Positions 4,635 through 11,836 of a DNA stretch of 13,163 bases are shown piece by piece. Under the pieces are notes generated by a model that worked only from the letters and a program-made list of their open reading frames with translations, ran no database searches and was not told where the DNA came from. Position 1 is the first letter of the stretch. Every line of letters starts with the position of its first letter. Source of the DNA: an uncultured Myxococcales bacterium (GTDB lineage: Bacteria > Myxococcota_A > Polyangia > Polyangiales > Polyangiaceae); assembly GCA_937949945.1 (NCBI GenBank), contig CALFEQ010000122.1:1-13163 (forward strand), read 5' to 3'. The position numbers and the translations under genes were made by a program.

Positions 4635-7340
4635 CTACTTCTTTTTCTTGGGCTCGGGCAGCGGCACCGGGTTCGTCGCCTCGAAGCGGAACCCTCGCGG
4701 CAAGAGCGGCTTCGCCATCGCGTAGAGGGTCGTCTCCTCGTACCGCGATCGCGGCGGAGTGTCCGTCCCCGCGCGATGGAGGACGCCGTGATCGCCGGTG
4801 CCGCGATCGACGAGCACGGCGCGTGTGCAGCCTGCCTTCACGAGGGCGTCGGCCACGTCGCCGACGGCGCGGCCTCGCGCGACGAGCACGCGCCCGTTCG
4901 GGGTGATGCCGAGCGCGACGGGCGCCCGCCCCTCCTCGGCGACGGGCAGCGGCGTGACCGCCTCGCCCTCGTCGACGAGGAGCGGCAGCTCGACGGCGTC
5001 TCCCTTTTCGGGGACCGTCACGCCCGATTTCACGGAGGCGATCGCGATCGCGCCGTCCTCCGAGACGAGGATGACGCCCATCGACGGATCGCTCGAGATC
5101 GGGATCGTCACCTTCCCGTCGACCACGAGGCCTCGCGGGCGCCGAGGATCGGAGATACCGAGCGTCAGCGCGAACAGCACGCGGTGCGCGTCGTCCCCGT
5201 GGAGCTCCGAGCCGCGCGGAGCCGCCTTCGCCGCCGTGTCGTCGTCGCCGCGGCGGCGATCGCCCTGTCGATCACGACCGCGAGCCGCCGTGTCCTTGTC
5301 GAGCTCCTTCGTGCCGCTTCGCGCTCGGAACGACGCCCGCGCCGGCTCGACGTCGAGGAGCTCCACGTCGCCGAGGCGGCCCTTCCACAGACCGGCCATC
5401 CACGACGGCGCCGGCTGCGTGCCGGGATCGGGCTCCCACTCCACGTCCTCGGGGGCCGGCGGACGCGGATCGGTGAGCATGACGTAGAAGAAGTCCTTCG
5501 GCGCGTAGAGGAGATAGCGGTCGGTGTCGATCTCCATCTCCCTCGTGAGGAGCTCGCTCTTGTACTGCCTCCCCTTGAACTCGGTGATGTTCGTGTAGAG
5601 GAACCCGGTGTGGTGCGGGTTCATGTCGAGGTGCATGCCGTAGATGCACCCGGCCATCTTCATCGCCTTGCCCAGGCTCGTCGCGCTCGTGTCGTCGCCC
5701 CACGCATAGACGAGGTGCCCGGCGTTGGTGACGCAGATGCCCGAGCGCTCCGTCTGCATGCTCGTGCCCGGCAGCACGAAGCCCCACTGCCCGCGGCCGA
5801 GCGGGTTGACCTTGTCCTGATCGACGAGCGGGTCGAGGTTCTGGCGGAAGCTCAGGATGTCGTCCGACGGCACGCCGACGATGCCGCCGATGTCCTTGTT
5901 CTGGCCCCACGAGCCGAGGCCGACGCGGCCGTCCTTCGTCAGGATGACGGTGGCGGCGCCGGGCTGAGGCGGCAGGAGCACGCGCTTGTTCAGCATCATG
6001 CCGTAGCTGCCGTGCTCCGTCTTGAAGCCACCGTTGAACGCGGCGGCGACGCGGCGATAGACCTTCGGATCGCGCGGGATTCGACCGGTGCCCGGCGGCC
6101 CCGTCAGCGGCTTCGGGTCCTCGCTGCCGGCCTCCATGCCGAGCTCGAGCTGACGCATGTCCATCGCGACGAGGAGCACCTTCGCGTACGGGCGCTCCTC
6201 GTCGGGCCGGACGAACGTCTCGTAGAACGGAGGGGGCGGGGTTTCGCCGTTGGGGAGCTCGGGGAACCGCTTCACCCAGGGCTGCTTCGGCGGCTTCCAC
6301 TCGCCCTCGCCGGGCTCGGGGTTCTTCCACATCGAGCGGATCGGCGGCGGGGGCCAGTGCCCGAGGTCGAGCGAAGCCTCCGACGTGTCGAGGACGGCGG
6401 CCGGCGCGCTCGGGTCTTCTTCCGTCGTCGCGAGCGCCTCGTCCTTGTTCGTCGCCCTGAACGCGGCGATCCTCACGGCGTCGCGGACCGCGAACGCCTT
6501 CTCCTCGAGCCAGGCGATGGGAGCGGGTCCGATCCACGGCACGGCGCGCACGGTGTCGACCGCCCAGTGGACGAGCTTCTTCGGGAGGTGCTTGCCCGCG
6601 TCGACGCGCATCGTCGCGCTCACGCGCGGATCGTCCACGATGAGCTCGCCCTTTCTCAGGTCGAGCATCCCGCGGCGCTGCGGCCCCGGCGAGCGATCGT
6701 CGTCCGCGAGATCGATGGCGAGCGTCTCTCCGTCCGGCGTCGAGGCGAGCGCGAGGCCGACGCGCTCCGCCGGCTGCTCGAACGTGACGTCGAGACGACC
6801 GATGCCCACGCCCGTGCCCGTCTGCTGCACGTTCGTGATCCACGCCATCACCTTGTCGGCGAGCTTCGTCGCGGTGTTCTGCGCCCCCTCGCCCGACAGG
6901 TCGAGCGCCGTGACGCCCTGCTCCTTGCCGTACGACCACGTCGCGTACGCGGCGCGCGCTCCGTTCACGACGAGGGCGTGGTCGTCGCCGAGCGGCGTGG
7001 CCGTCAGGTTGTAGACGCCCGTGACGCCGAGGACGCGGCCTTCCGGCGTGAGCCGCACGCTCGCGCGATACACGTCGCGCGGTCCGTCCGCGGTCTCGCT
7101 GCCGAGGAAGAGGACGAAGCGACCTCGGAGCAGATCGCCGACCACGCCTCGAGAGGGCTCCCAGCGGACGTCCTGCGGCCGAACGACGCTCCCGCTCGCC
7201 TTCGAGAGGAGCTCCGCGAGCTCGCCGACGTCGTGCGCGGTCGCGCCCTCGACCATGGAGGCGGCGACCCCCGCCGCCGCGACCATCGCGACGATCCCGC
7301 CGCGCTTCTTCAACTCCGCCACGCGGAGACGCGAGAGCAT
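4635..7340 (-). CDS. Exported phosphodiester glycosidase (NAGPA/DUF2233)-family protein
   Basis: This is a 901-residue exported protein of the NAGPA family, whose founding member is the lysosomal uncovering enzyme; bacterial members are linked to envelope or exopolysaccharide sugars. A signal peptide is likely (hydrophobic 14-30, ATA cut at 35). Residues 36-340 are a region I do not recognise, followed by a Pro/Trp-rich linker. The NAGPA-type domain starts at about 390: AAFNGGFKTEHGSYGMM (F435), TVILTKDGRVGLGSWG, then an AGC...LD strand where the family has AGC...LDGG. The Gly-Gly after the Asp is Met-Asn here. A charged Arg/Asp-rich linker precedes a C-terminal stretch that seems to repeat the domain end. 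ATG 7340 is chosen as it opens the signal peptide; it lacks a ribosome site, and GTG 7373 or TTG 7436 are alternatives. Confidence 0.78.
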   Translation of the reverse strand: MLSRLRVAELKKRGGIVAMVAAAGVAASMVEGATAHDVGELAELLSKASGSVVRPQDVRWEPSRGVVGDLLRGRFVLFLGSETADGPRDVYRASVRLTPEGRVLGVTGVYNLTATPLGDDHALVVNGARAAYATWSYGKEQGVTALDLSGEGAQNTATKLADKVMAWITNVQQTGTGVGIGRLDVTFEQPAERVGLALASTPDGETLAIDLADDDRSPGPQRRGMLDLRKGELIVDDPRVSATMRVDAGKHLPKKLVHWAVDTVRAVPWIGPAPIAWLEEKAFAVRDAVRIAAFRATNKDEALATTEEDPSAPAAVLDTSEASLDLGHWPPPPIRSMWKNPEPGEGEWKPPKQPWVKRFPELPNGETPPPPFYETFVRPDEERPYAKVLLVAMDMRQLELGMEAGSEDPKPLTGPPGTGRIPRDPKVYRRVAAAFNGGFKTEHGSYGMMLNKRVLLPPQPGAATVILTKDGRVGLGSWGQNKDIGGIVGVPSDDILSFRQNLDPLVDQDKVNPLGRGQWGFVLPGTSMQTERSGICVTNAGHLVYAWGDDTSATSLGKAMKMAGCIYGMHLDMNPHHTGFLYTNITEFKGRQYKSELLTREMEIDTDRYLLYAPKDFFYVMLTDPRPPAPEDVEWEPDPGTQPAPSWMAGLWKGRLGDVELLDVEPARASFRARSGTKELDKDTAARGRDRQGDRRRGDDDTAAKAAPRGSELHGDDAHRVLFALTLGISDPRRPRGLVVDGKVTIPISSDPSMGVILVSEDGAIAIASVKSGVTVPEKGDAVELPLLVDEGEAVTPLPVAEEGRAPVALGITPNGRVLVARGRAVGDVADALVKAGCTRAVLVDRGTGDHGVLHRAGTDTPPRSRYEETTLYAMAKPLLPRGFRFEATNPVPLPEPKKKK

Positions 7341-7662
7341 CGAGGCGGGCGCGGCATCGTACGAGGAGGACACGGAAGCTCTCTCGGGGTCGCCTGCGGG
7401 CCATTGCCCCCGCAGAGCGAGGCCTCCGAGTGCCAAGAACGTCCGCGCGTGTCAAGCAATCGGCTGAGCCATTCGAATTCGAGAACGCAGGCGCGAGGGC
7501 GCGTTCGACGGAGCGCGACCTCGACCCGCACGATGGAATGCGAACGGCTCTGCTTAAGACCGCTCGGGCGTGGCCGTGGAAATCTTCGAGGCTCGATCCT
7601 TCCGGCCGCGACATGCCGCAGCCGGTGACTATATTGGCAGCTTAGCTCGGGGGACGTGGGGA
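7341..7662. other. Divergent intergenic region between glycosidase-family and FIST genes
   Basis: This gap should carry both divergent promoters. On the minus strand a perfect TTGACA lies at 7455-7450, but no -10 is seen at the right distance. If it is a -35 box, transcription would begin near 7420 and rule out the TTG at 7436 as a start. On the plus strand TATATT (7630-7635) resembles a -10 box 28 bases before the FIST start, without a matching -35. A 10-bp palindrome TCGAATTCGA is at 7473-7482. No small gene is convincing. Confidence 0.45.
7630..7635 (+). promoter_or_regulatory. Possible -10 box for the FIST gene
   Basis: TATATT matches five of six bases of the -10 consensus, in otherwise GC-rich DNA, 28 bases before ATG 7663. 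The expected -35 region (about 7607-7612) reads CGCGAC, which does not match, so the call is weak. Confidence 0.25.
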
Positions 7663-8865
7663 ATGCTCATCTTTGGCAGTGGACTTGGTACTTCGACCAC
7701 GGCGAAGGATGCTGCATTCCAAGCAGCCACGAGCGCGCGGAGAGCCTTCTCCGGAAGAGCGCCGAAGCTCGCCCTCGTGTTCGCGTCGCTCGACTACGCC
7801 GACGCGGGCGACGTGCCGAGCGTCGTGCGCGACGTCGTCGGCGACATCCCGATCATCGGGGGCTCGTCCGGCGCCGGGCTCATCGGCCCGGAGGAGATCG
7901 CCACGCTCGGCGTCTCCGTCGTCCTGCTCGGTGGTGACGACCTCGAGGTCGCGTTCGAGGCCGTACCTCTCGGGTCGCCGACGCTCGTCGACGTCGTCCC
8001 GGCGGCCCAGCGCATCGCGAAGGTCGCCGAAGAGGCGGCAGGCAGAGGCTTCGGACACCACACGTGTCTCGTGTTCGCTCCCGGCGTCGTCGTCGACGGC
8101 GATTCCCTGACGGCGGCCGTACGCAAGGGCGTGGGCGCGCACACGCAGCTCGCGGGCGGCCTCACGGGCGACGAGCTGACGTTCGATCGCGCGAAGGTGT
8201 TCTCCCGTGGAGAGCTCCGCGACGATCACGTGCTCCTCGCGGGGCTCTTCACCCGCAAGCCCGTCGGCATCGCCGCACGCCACGGGTGGCGCCCGGTCGG
8301 ACCGACACGCACGGTCACCCGAGCGGACGGCCGCGTCCTCTTCGAGCTGGACGGCCGGCCGGCGCTCGACGTCTGGATGGAAGACGCCCGGCGCGCCGGT
8401 GCCACCCTCCCCGACTCGAGAAAAGACCTCACGGTCTACCTCGCGACCTATTACGAGCTCGGAATCCTCGACGCGTCTCGCAACGAGGACGCCGGCGGGC
8501 TCGTCGCACGCGCGCCGTGGCGCATCGAGCGCGACGGCTCCATCACGCTGTCGAGCTCGATCGGCGAAGGAAGTCGCGTCTCCGTCATTCACGCGGGCCC
8601 CAACGACCTCCTCCGCGCTGCATCGAACGCGGCCGCCGAGGCGTCCCTCCGCACCGGCGGTCCCGTCGGCGGCGCGCTCGTCATCGCTTGCAGCGGCCGG
8701 AAGATCGGGCTCGGAACGGATTTCGCGCGGGAGCACGCGCTCGTCCGCGGACGGGTCGGCGCGCCGATCGGAGGCGTCTGCGCCTACGGCGAGATCGCGA
8801 AGGGGGCGCGCGACGTCGACGCGTTCTTCAACATGACCCTCGTCGTCGTCACGCTTCCGAGGTGA
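7663..8865 (+). CDS. FIST N- and C-domain signalling protein
   Basis: FIST proteins are predicted sensors of small ligands, described in bacterial and eukaryotic signal transduction. The 400-residue product has the full two-part layout: FIST_N at about 30-200 (LALVFASLDYAD, IIGGSSGAGLIGPEEIATLGVSV, then LVFAPGVVVDGDSL and AGGLTGDEL) and FIST_C at about 220-395 (GRPALDVW, then GGALVIACSGRKIGLG, GAPIGGVCAYGEIA and FNMTLVVVTL at the end). There is no signal peptide or membrane helix, so it should be cytosolic. No kinase, GGDEF or methyl-accepting domain is fused to it. ATG 7663 matches usual FIST starts and has a GGGGGA about 8 bases upstream; a GTG at 7570 would add 31 non-conserved residues. 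Ligand and output partner are unknown. Confidence 0.88.
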   Translation: MLIFGSGLGTSTTAKDAAFQAATSARRAFSGRAPKLALVFASLDYADAGDVPSVVRDVVGDIPIIGGSSGAGLIGPEEIATLGVSVVLLGGDDLEVAFEAVPLGSPTLVDVVPAAQRIAKVAEEAAGRGFGHHTCLVFAPGVVVDGDSLTAAVRKGVGAHTQLAGGLTGDELTFDRAKVFSRGELRDDHVLLAGLFTRKPVGIAARHGWRPVGPTRTVTRADGRVLFELDGRPALDVWMEDARRAGATLPDSRKDLTVYLATYYELGILDASRNEDAGGLVARAPWRIERDGSITLSSSIGEGSRVSVIHAGPNDLLRAASNAAAEASLRTGGPVGGALVIACSGRKIGLGTDFAREHALVRGRVGAPIGGVCAYGEIAKGARDVDAFFNMTLVVVTLPR

Positions 8866-8877
8866 GCACCGCCGCGG

Positions 8878-8908
8878 GCGCGCGATCGGCTCGCGAGCCG
8901 TGGCGCGC
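8878..8908. terminator. Possible bidirectional stem-loop between convergent genes
   Basis: The 60-base gap between the FIST stop and the RluA-family stop holds a perfect 14-bp palindrome CGGCTCGCGAGCCG (8887-8900), flanked by GCGCGC on both sides (8878-8883 and 8903-8908) with a small internal mismatch. No T-run follows on either strand, so it is not a canonical intrinsic terminator. Its position between facing genes suggests transcript-end formation. Confidence 0.35.
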
Positions 8909-8925
8909 GCGACGACCGTCCGCCC

Positions 8926-9843
8926 TCACTCGAGCAACCGCGCCATGTCGACCGGCAGGTCGGACGAGACGTCGAACGCGATCCCTTCGCCATCGAAAAC
9001 GACATGGCAGGCGTGGAGCGCATGACGACCGATCGCCGGCGATGCCTCGCCGTAGAGCGAATCCCCGACGAGCGGATGATCGATCGACGCGAAGTGTGCG
9101 CGAATCTGGTGGCGCACGGCGCGAGCCGCGGTCGCCCGGACGAGCGCGAGATCTCCGACGCGACGCACGACCGTGAACTTGGTCACCGCCGGACGCGGCG
9201 AGTACCGCATGACGTCGCGCGGGTGGATGCACGGATAGACGCGACGCTTGTCCTTCGGATGGTTCGCGATCGGATGCTCGATCGTCCCTTCGTCCGGCAG
9301 CCCCTCCGACCTGCAGACGAGCAGGTACTCCTTCGCGATGCGCTCGGATTGCAGCGCCTCGCGCAACGTCTCGAACGCCTTCGCGGTGCGTGCGACCACG
9401 ACCAGCCCCGAGGTCTCGGTGTCGAGCCGGTGCACGATCCCGGGCTCCCGGGGCGAGTACCCGATCCCGGCGAGCTCCGGATAGTGGCCGAGCAGCGCGT
9501 TCGCGAGCGTCCCGGTCTCGTCGGCTCGAAGCGGAGCCGTCGCCTGACCGGCAGGCTTCTCCACGACGATCACCGCGTCCGACTCCCATCGGACGGTGAG
9601 CGGCGCGTCCGGCTCGGGGACGCATCCGTCGGCCGTCTGGACGAGCGCCTCGTCGAGCGAGATGACGTCGCCGGCCTGGACGACGCCTCCTTTGGGGAGG
9701 ACGCGACCGTTGACGCGCACGGCGCCCTCTTCGATCGCCTTCTTCACACGCGCGCGCGAGGCTCCAGCGACGAGCGCCACGACCGCCTTGTCGAGCCGTT
9801 CGCCCGAGAGCTCCTCCGTCACCGTGCGTTCGATCTTCGCCAT
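8926..9843 (-). CDS. RluA-family RNA pseudouridine synthase
   Basis: This enzyme converts specific uridines in structured RNA, usually 23S rRNA, to pseudouridine. The 305-residue protein has an N-terminal S4 RNA-binding domain (about 14-65, LDKAVVAL...SRARVKKAIEEGAVRVNG...VQAGDVI) and an RluA-type catalytic domain. Motif I is KPAGQATAP (96-104), and motif II is GIVHRLDTETSGLVVVA with catalytic Asp141. Motif III ends in RHQIRAHFASIDHPLVGDSLYG. The usual TGR(T/R)HQIR is altered: the residues before RHQIR are ARAV, so the Gly-Arg is absent. Domain order resembles RluD and RluC, but the target site cannot be assigned. ATG 9843 starts the protein just before the S4 domain; no strong ribosome site is seen. 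It runs opposite to both neighbours, so it is probably a single-gene unit. Confidence 0.9.
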   Translation of the reverse strand: MAKIERTVTEELSGERLDKAVVALVAGASRARVKKAIEEGAVRVNGRVLPKGGVVQAGDVISLDEALVQTADGCVPEPDAPLTVRWESDAVIVVEKPAGQATAPLRADETGTLANALLGHYPELAGIGYSPREPGIVHRLDTETSGLVVVARTAKAFETLREALQSERIAKEYLLVCRSEGLPDEGTIEHPIANHPKDKRRVYPCIHPRDVMRYSPRPAVTKFTVVRRVGDLALVRATAARAVRHQIRAHFASIDHPLVGDSLYGEASPAIGRHALHACHVVFDGEGIAFDVSSDLPVDMARLLE

Positions 9844-9867
9844 GAGCCAGCGGAGTCTAGTCGATCA

Positions 9868-9883
9868 CCGCCCGAACGGGCGG
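9868..9883. promoter_or_regulatory. Inverted repeat in the divergent rluA-like/kinase promoter gap
   Basis: CCGCCCG and CGGGCGG flank a 2-base AA centre, 25 bases before the pseudouridine synthase start and 78 bases before the kinase start. It could be a dimeric repressor operator or a leader hairpin. The position in a 118-base divergent gap is suggestive but proves nothing. Confidence 0.3.
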
Positions 9884-9961
9884 CTTCCCTGCCCGACACC
9901 ACCTCGCGCGTCGAGCGATTCGCCCTCCTGAGCCAGGTGGGGTACACGGAAGGCAGCGCCG

Positions 9962-11200
9962 TTGGTCACCTGCATCCAGTGCAAGCACATCCTTGCGGAG
10001 GGCACCGCCGTGTGTCCCGCGTGCCGGAGCCTCCAGCCTTCGCGCTCGCAGGTGCGCGGCCAGCTCGCGCCCGGAGTCCAGATCGACCGCGGCTACGGCC
10101 GCATCGTCGTCGACGCGAAGCTCGGCTCGGGCGCGATGGGCACGGTTTACCGGGCCTGGCTCTTCTACGACCCCAAAGGGCCGCGCGGACACGAGAAACC
10201 GGTGCCGCTCGCCCTCAAGCAGCTCACGCCGCGGGCGATGGTGCAGCCCGAGCTCCGCGCGTTCTTCCTGAACGAGGCGGAGTCGCTCCGGCGCCTCGCC
10301 CACCCGAACGTCGTCCGCTTCCACGAGCTGTTCACCTGGAGCCCGAACGCTCCGCAGTCGACGATGCCGATCCCGTCCGTCGCCGCGCCCGCCCCGGTGT
10401 CGACCGGCACCCTGGCGCCGCCCATCCTCGCCATGGAGCTGGTCGACGGCGACACGCTCGAGGCGGTCATCGCGCGCAACGTGGCTCGCGCGCGCCTCGC
10501 CGGTCCGGGAGCGCTGCCGGGCCTGCGCTTCGATCGCGCTTGGTACTACATCCAGCAGGTGCTCGGCGCGCTTGCGGCGGGGCACGCTCTCGGCATCGTC
10601 CACCGCGACGTGAAGCCGTCGAACATCCTGATCCGTCGGGACGGCATCGTGAAACTGACGGACTACGGGATCGCGCACCTCGTGAACCCGACGCACGGTG
10701 CCCGCCCGCCCTCGCCGCAGGAGCTGGCGCCCGGAACCGGCGCGTACATGTCGCCCGAGCAGGTGCTCGGTCGTCCGCTCGACGGGCGGAGCGACCTCTA
10801 CTCGGCGGGGATCGTCCTCTACGAGGCCATCGCGGGACGCCCGCCGTTCTTGCCGACCGAGAAGAGCGAGTTCGCGCTGCGCATGGATCAGGTCGAGACG
10901 CCGCCGCCCCCGATCCGTACGTTCGTCCCGCAGGCGAGCCCCGCCGTCGAGCAAGCCTTCGCGCGCGCTCTCGCGAAGGACCCCGCACATCGGTTCGCGA
11001 GCGCGATCGAGATGGGCGAGGCCTTCCGGACGGCGTTCGGCATCCCGAGCACGCCCGAGTGGCGGGCGCTCGGGGAGTTCGCGGACGTCGCGCGCCAAGG
11101 CCCGGCGGACGAGCCGGCCCGCGCACAGAAGCTCGCGACCCTCCGTCAGATCGTCGCGCAGGCGTACCGCACGCAGCCCATGCCGCAGCGGCCGGGCTGA
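9962..11200 (+). CDS. Soluble Ser/Thr protein kinase with N-terminal zinc ribbon
   Basis: This is an eukaryotic-type (Hanks) kinase of 412 residues. Cys4/Cys7 and Cys18/Cys21 form a zinc ribbon ahead of the kinase domain (about 47-325). Kinase motifs are complete: Gly loop GSGAMG (55-60), Lys86 in LALK, Glu105, HRDVKPSN with Asp216, a metal-binding DYG (234-236) in place of DFG, then SPE (264-266) and SDLYS with Asp278. A Pro/Ala-rich insert at about 127-154 splits the N-lobe before the hinge. There is no transmembrane helix or PASTA domain; the last 85 residues are a charged tail. The TTG start is supported by GGAAGG 8 bases upstream and by placing the first Cys at residue 4. It should be active by motif count; substrates are unknown. 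The next gene is 72 bp on, same strand, and may be cotranscribed. Confidence 0.9.
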   Translation: MVTCIQCKHILAEGTAVCPACRSLQPSRSQVRGQLAPGVQIDRGYGRIVVDAKLGSGAMGTVYRAWLFYDPKGPRGHEKPVPLALKQLTPRAMVQPELRAFFLNEAESLRRLAHPNVVRFHELFTWSPNAPQSTMPIPSVAAPAPVSTGTLAPPILAMELVDGDTLEAVIARNVARARLAGPGALPGLRFDRAWYYIQQVLGALAAGHALGIVHRDVKPSNILIRRDGIVKLTDYGIAHLVNPTHGARPPSPQELAPGTGAYMSPEQVLGRPLDGRSDLYSAGIVLYEAIAGRPPFLPTEKSEFALRMDQVETPPPPIRTFVPQASPAVEQAFARALAKDPAHRFASAIEMGEAFRTAFGIPSTPEWRALGEFADVARQGPADEPARAQKLATLRQIVAQAYRTQPMPQRPG

Positions 11201-11272
11201 CGCCGGCATCGGTAGCGCACGTTCTGCGCTCTCCGGCAAAAGCGACCGGTCGCGTGCAGCGAGCTTGACCGG

Positions 11273-11809
11273 GTGGCACCGATCCATATCTATGGAGACG
11301 TGATCGACCCGCTCGAGGAGCTCGTTCACGACCATCGCGAGCTGAACGAGCTGCTGGTCGCCGTCCACGAGGCGCTCTCGCGCGTCGAGAAGGGGCAGTC
11401 CGCCCTCGCCGACGAGCTGCACGAGATCCGCGATGGCGTCGAAGCCTTCCGGGACGCGTTGCTCGAGCACTTCGACCGCGAGCAGGAAGGGCTCCTGCCG
11501 TTCGTCGTCGCTCGGCTCCCGGACGTGCGCGCCCGCGCGGACGGGCTGATCGTCGAGCACGATCGCATCGCCGCCGATCTCGGTGCGCTCGTGAAGGCGC
11601 TGACCACGCTCGAGCGCGCCGCAACGGAGGCGGCGCAGCCCGGCGGCGGGCCGGTCGTGTCCGCGTGGCGTGAGGACCTCACCCGCTTCGAGGCGCTCTA
11701 CGCCGCGCACGCGAAGTCGGAGGCGGCGTTCCTCCAGGACGTCGCCGCGGCGCTCGCGAAGGATCCGTCGGCGAACGAACAGCTCCGCGCCCTGCTCCAA
11801 GGGCTCTGA
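11273..11809 (+). CDS. Hemerythrin-like HHE cation-binding protein
   Basis: Hemerythrin-like proteins bind a non-haem di-iron centre in a four-helix bundle and serve in O2/NO/redox sensing, iron handling or stress defence. The 178-residue protein keeps the ligand pattern: His19/His21 in helix A (LVHDHRELNELL), His66 and Glu70 in helix B (EHFDREQEGLLPF), His96 in helix C (VEHDRI), and His146 and Glu150 in helix D (AHAKSEAAFL). There is no signal peptide or fused domain, so it is a cytosolic single-domain protein. It starts with GTG at 11273; the ribosome site is poor and GTG 11300 is an alternative. Lying 72 bp behind the kinase on the same strand, it might be cotranscribed and serve that kinase as a sensor, but nothing in the sequence proves it. 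Confidence 0.82.
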   Translation: MAPIHIYGDVIDPLEELVHDHRELNELLVAVHEALSRVEKGQSALADELHEIRDGVEAFRDALLEHFDREQEGLLPFVVARLPDVRARADGLIVEHDRIAADLGALVKALTTLERAATEAAQPGGGPVVSAWREDLTRFEALYAAHAKSEAAFLQDVAAALAKDPSANEQLRALLQGL

Positions 11810-11831
11810 GCGCGCGCTGCCAGCGCAGCTC
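11808..11831. terminator. Possible stem-loop at convergent gene ends
   Basis: GAGC..GCGCTG-C-CAGCGC-A-GCTC forms an imperfect stem spanning the hemerythrin stop and the 27-base gap before the TPR gene stop. No T-run longer than two follows. It may help end transcription from either side. Confidence 0.25.
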
Positions 11832-11836
11832 TTCCG

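Noticed and set aside
2369..4906. 845-residue plus-strand open frame
   Set aside because: It runs antisense to pilM and out of frame through the LysM gene, with biased Arg/Asp/Gly composition and no motif.
4776..7628. 950-residue plus-strand frame opposite the glycosidase-family gene
   Set aside because: A GC-rich antisense shadow of Arg/Asp/Glu/His-rich composition, whereas the minus strand shows FNGGFK-type family motifs.
9004..11268. 754-residue plus-strand and 9857-11800 minus-strand long frames
   Set aside because: They cross several real genes in the wrong frame and lack any domain; both are shadows of the RluA-family, kinase and hemerythrin genes.
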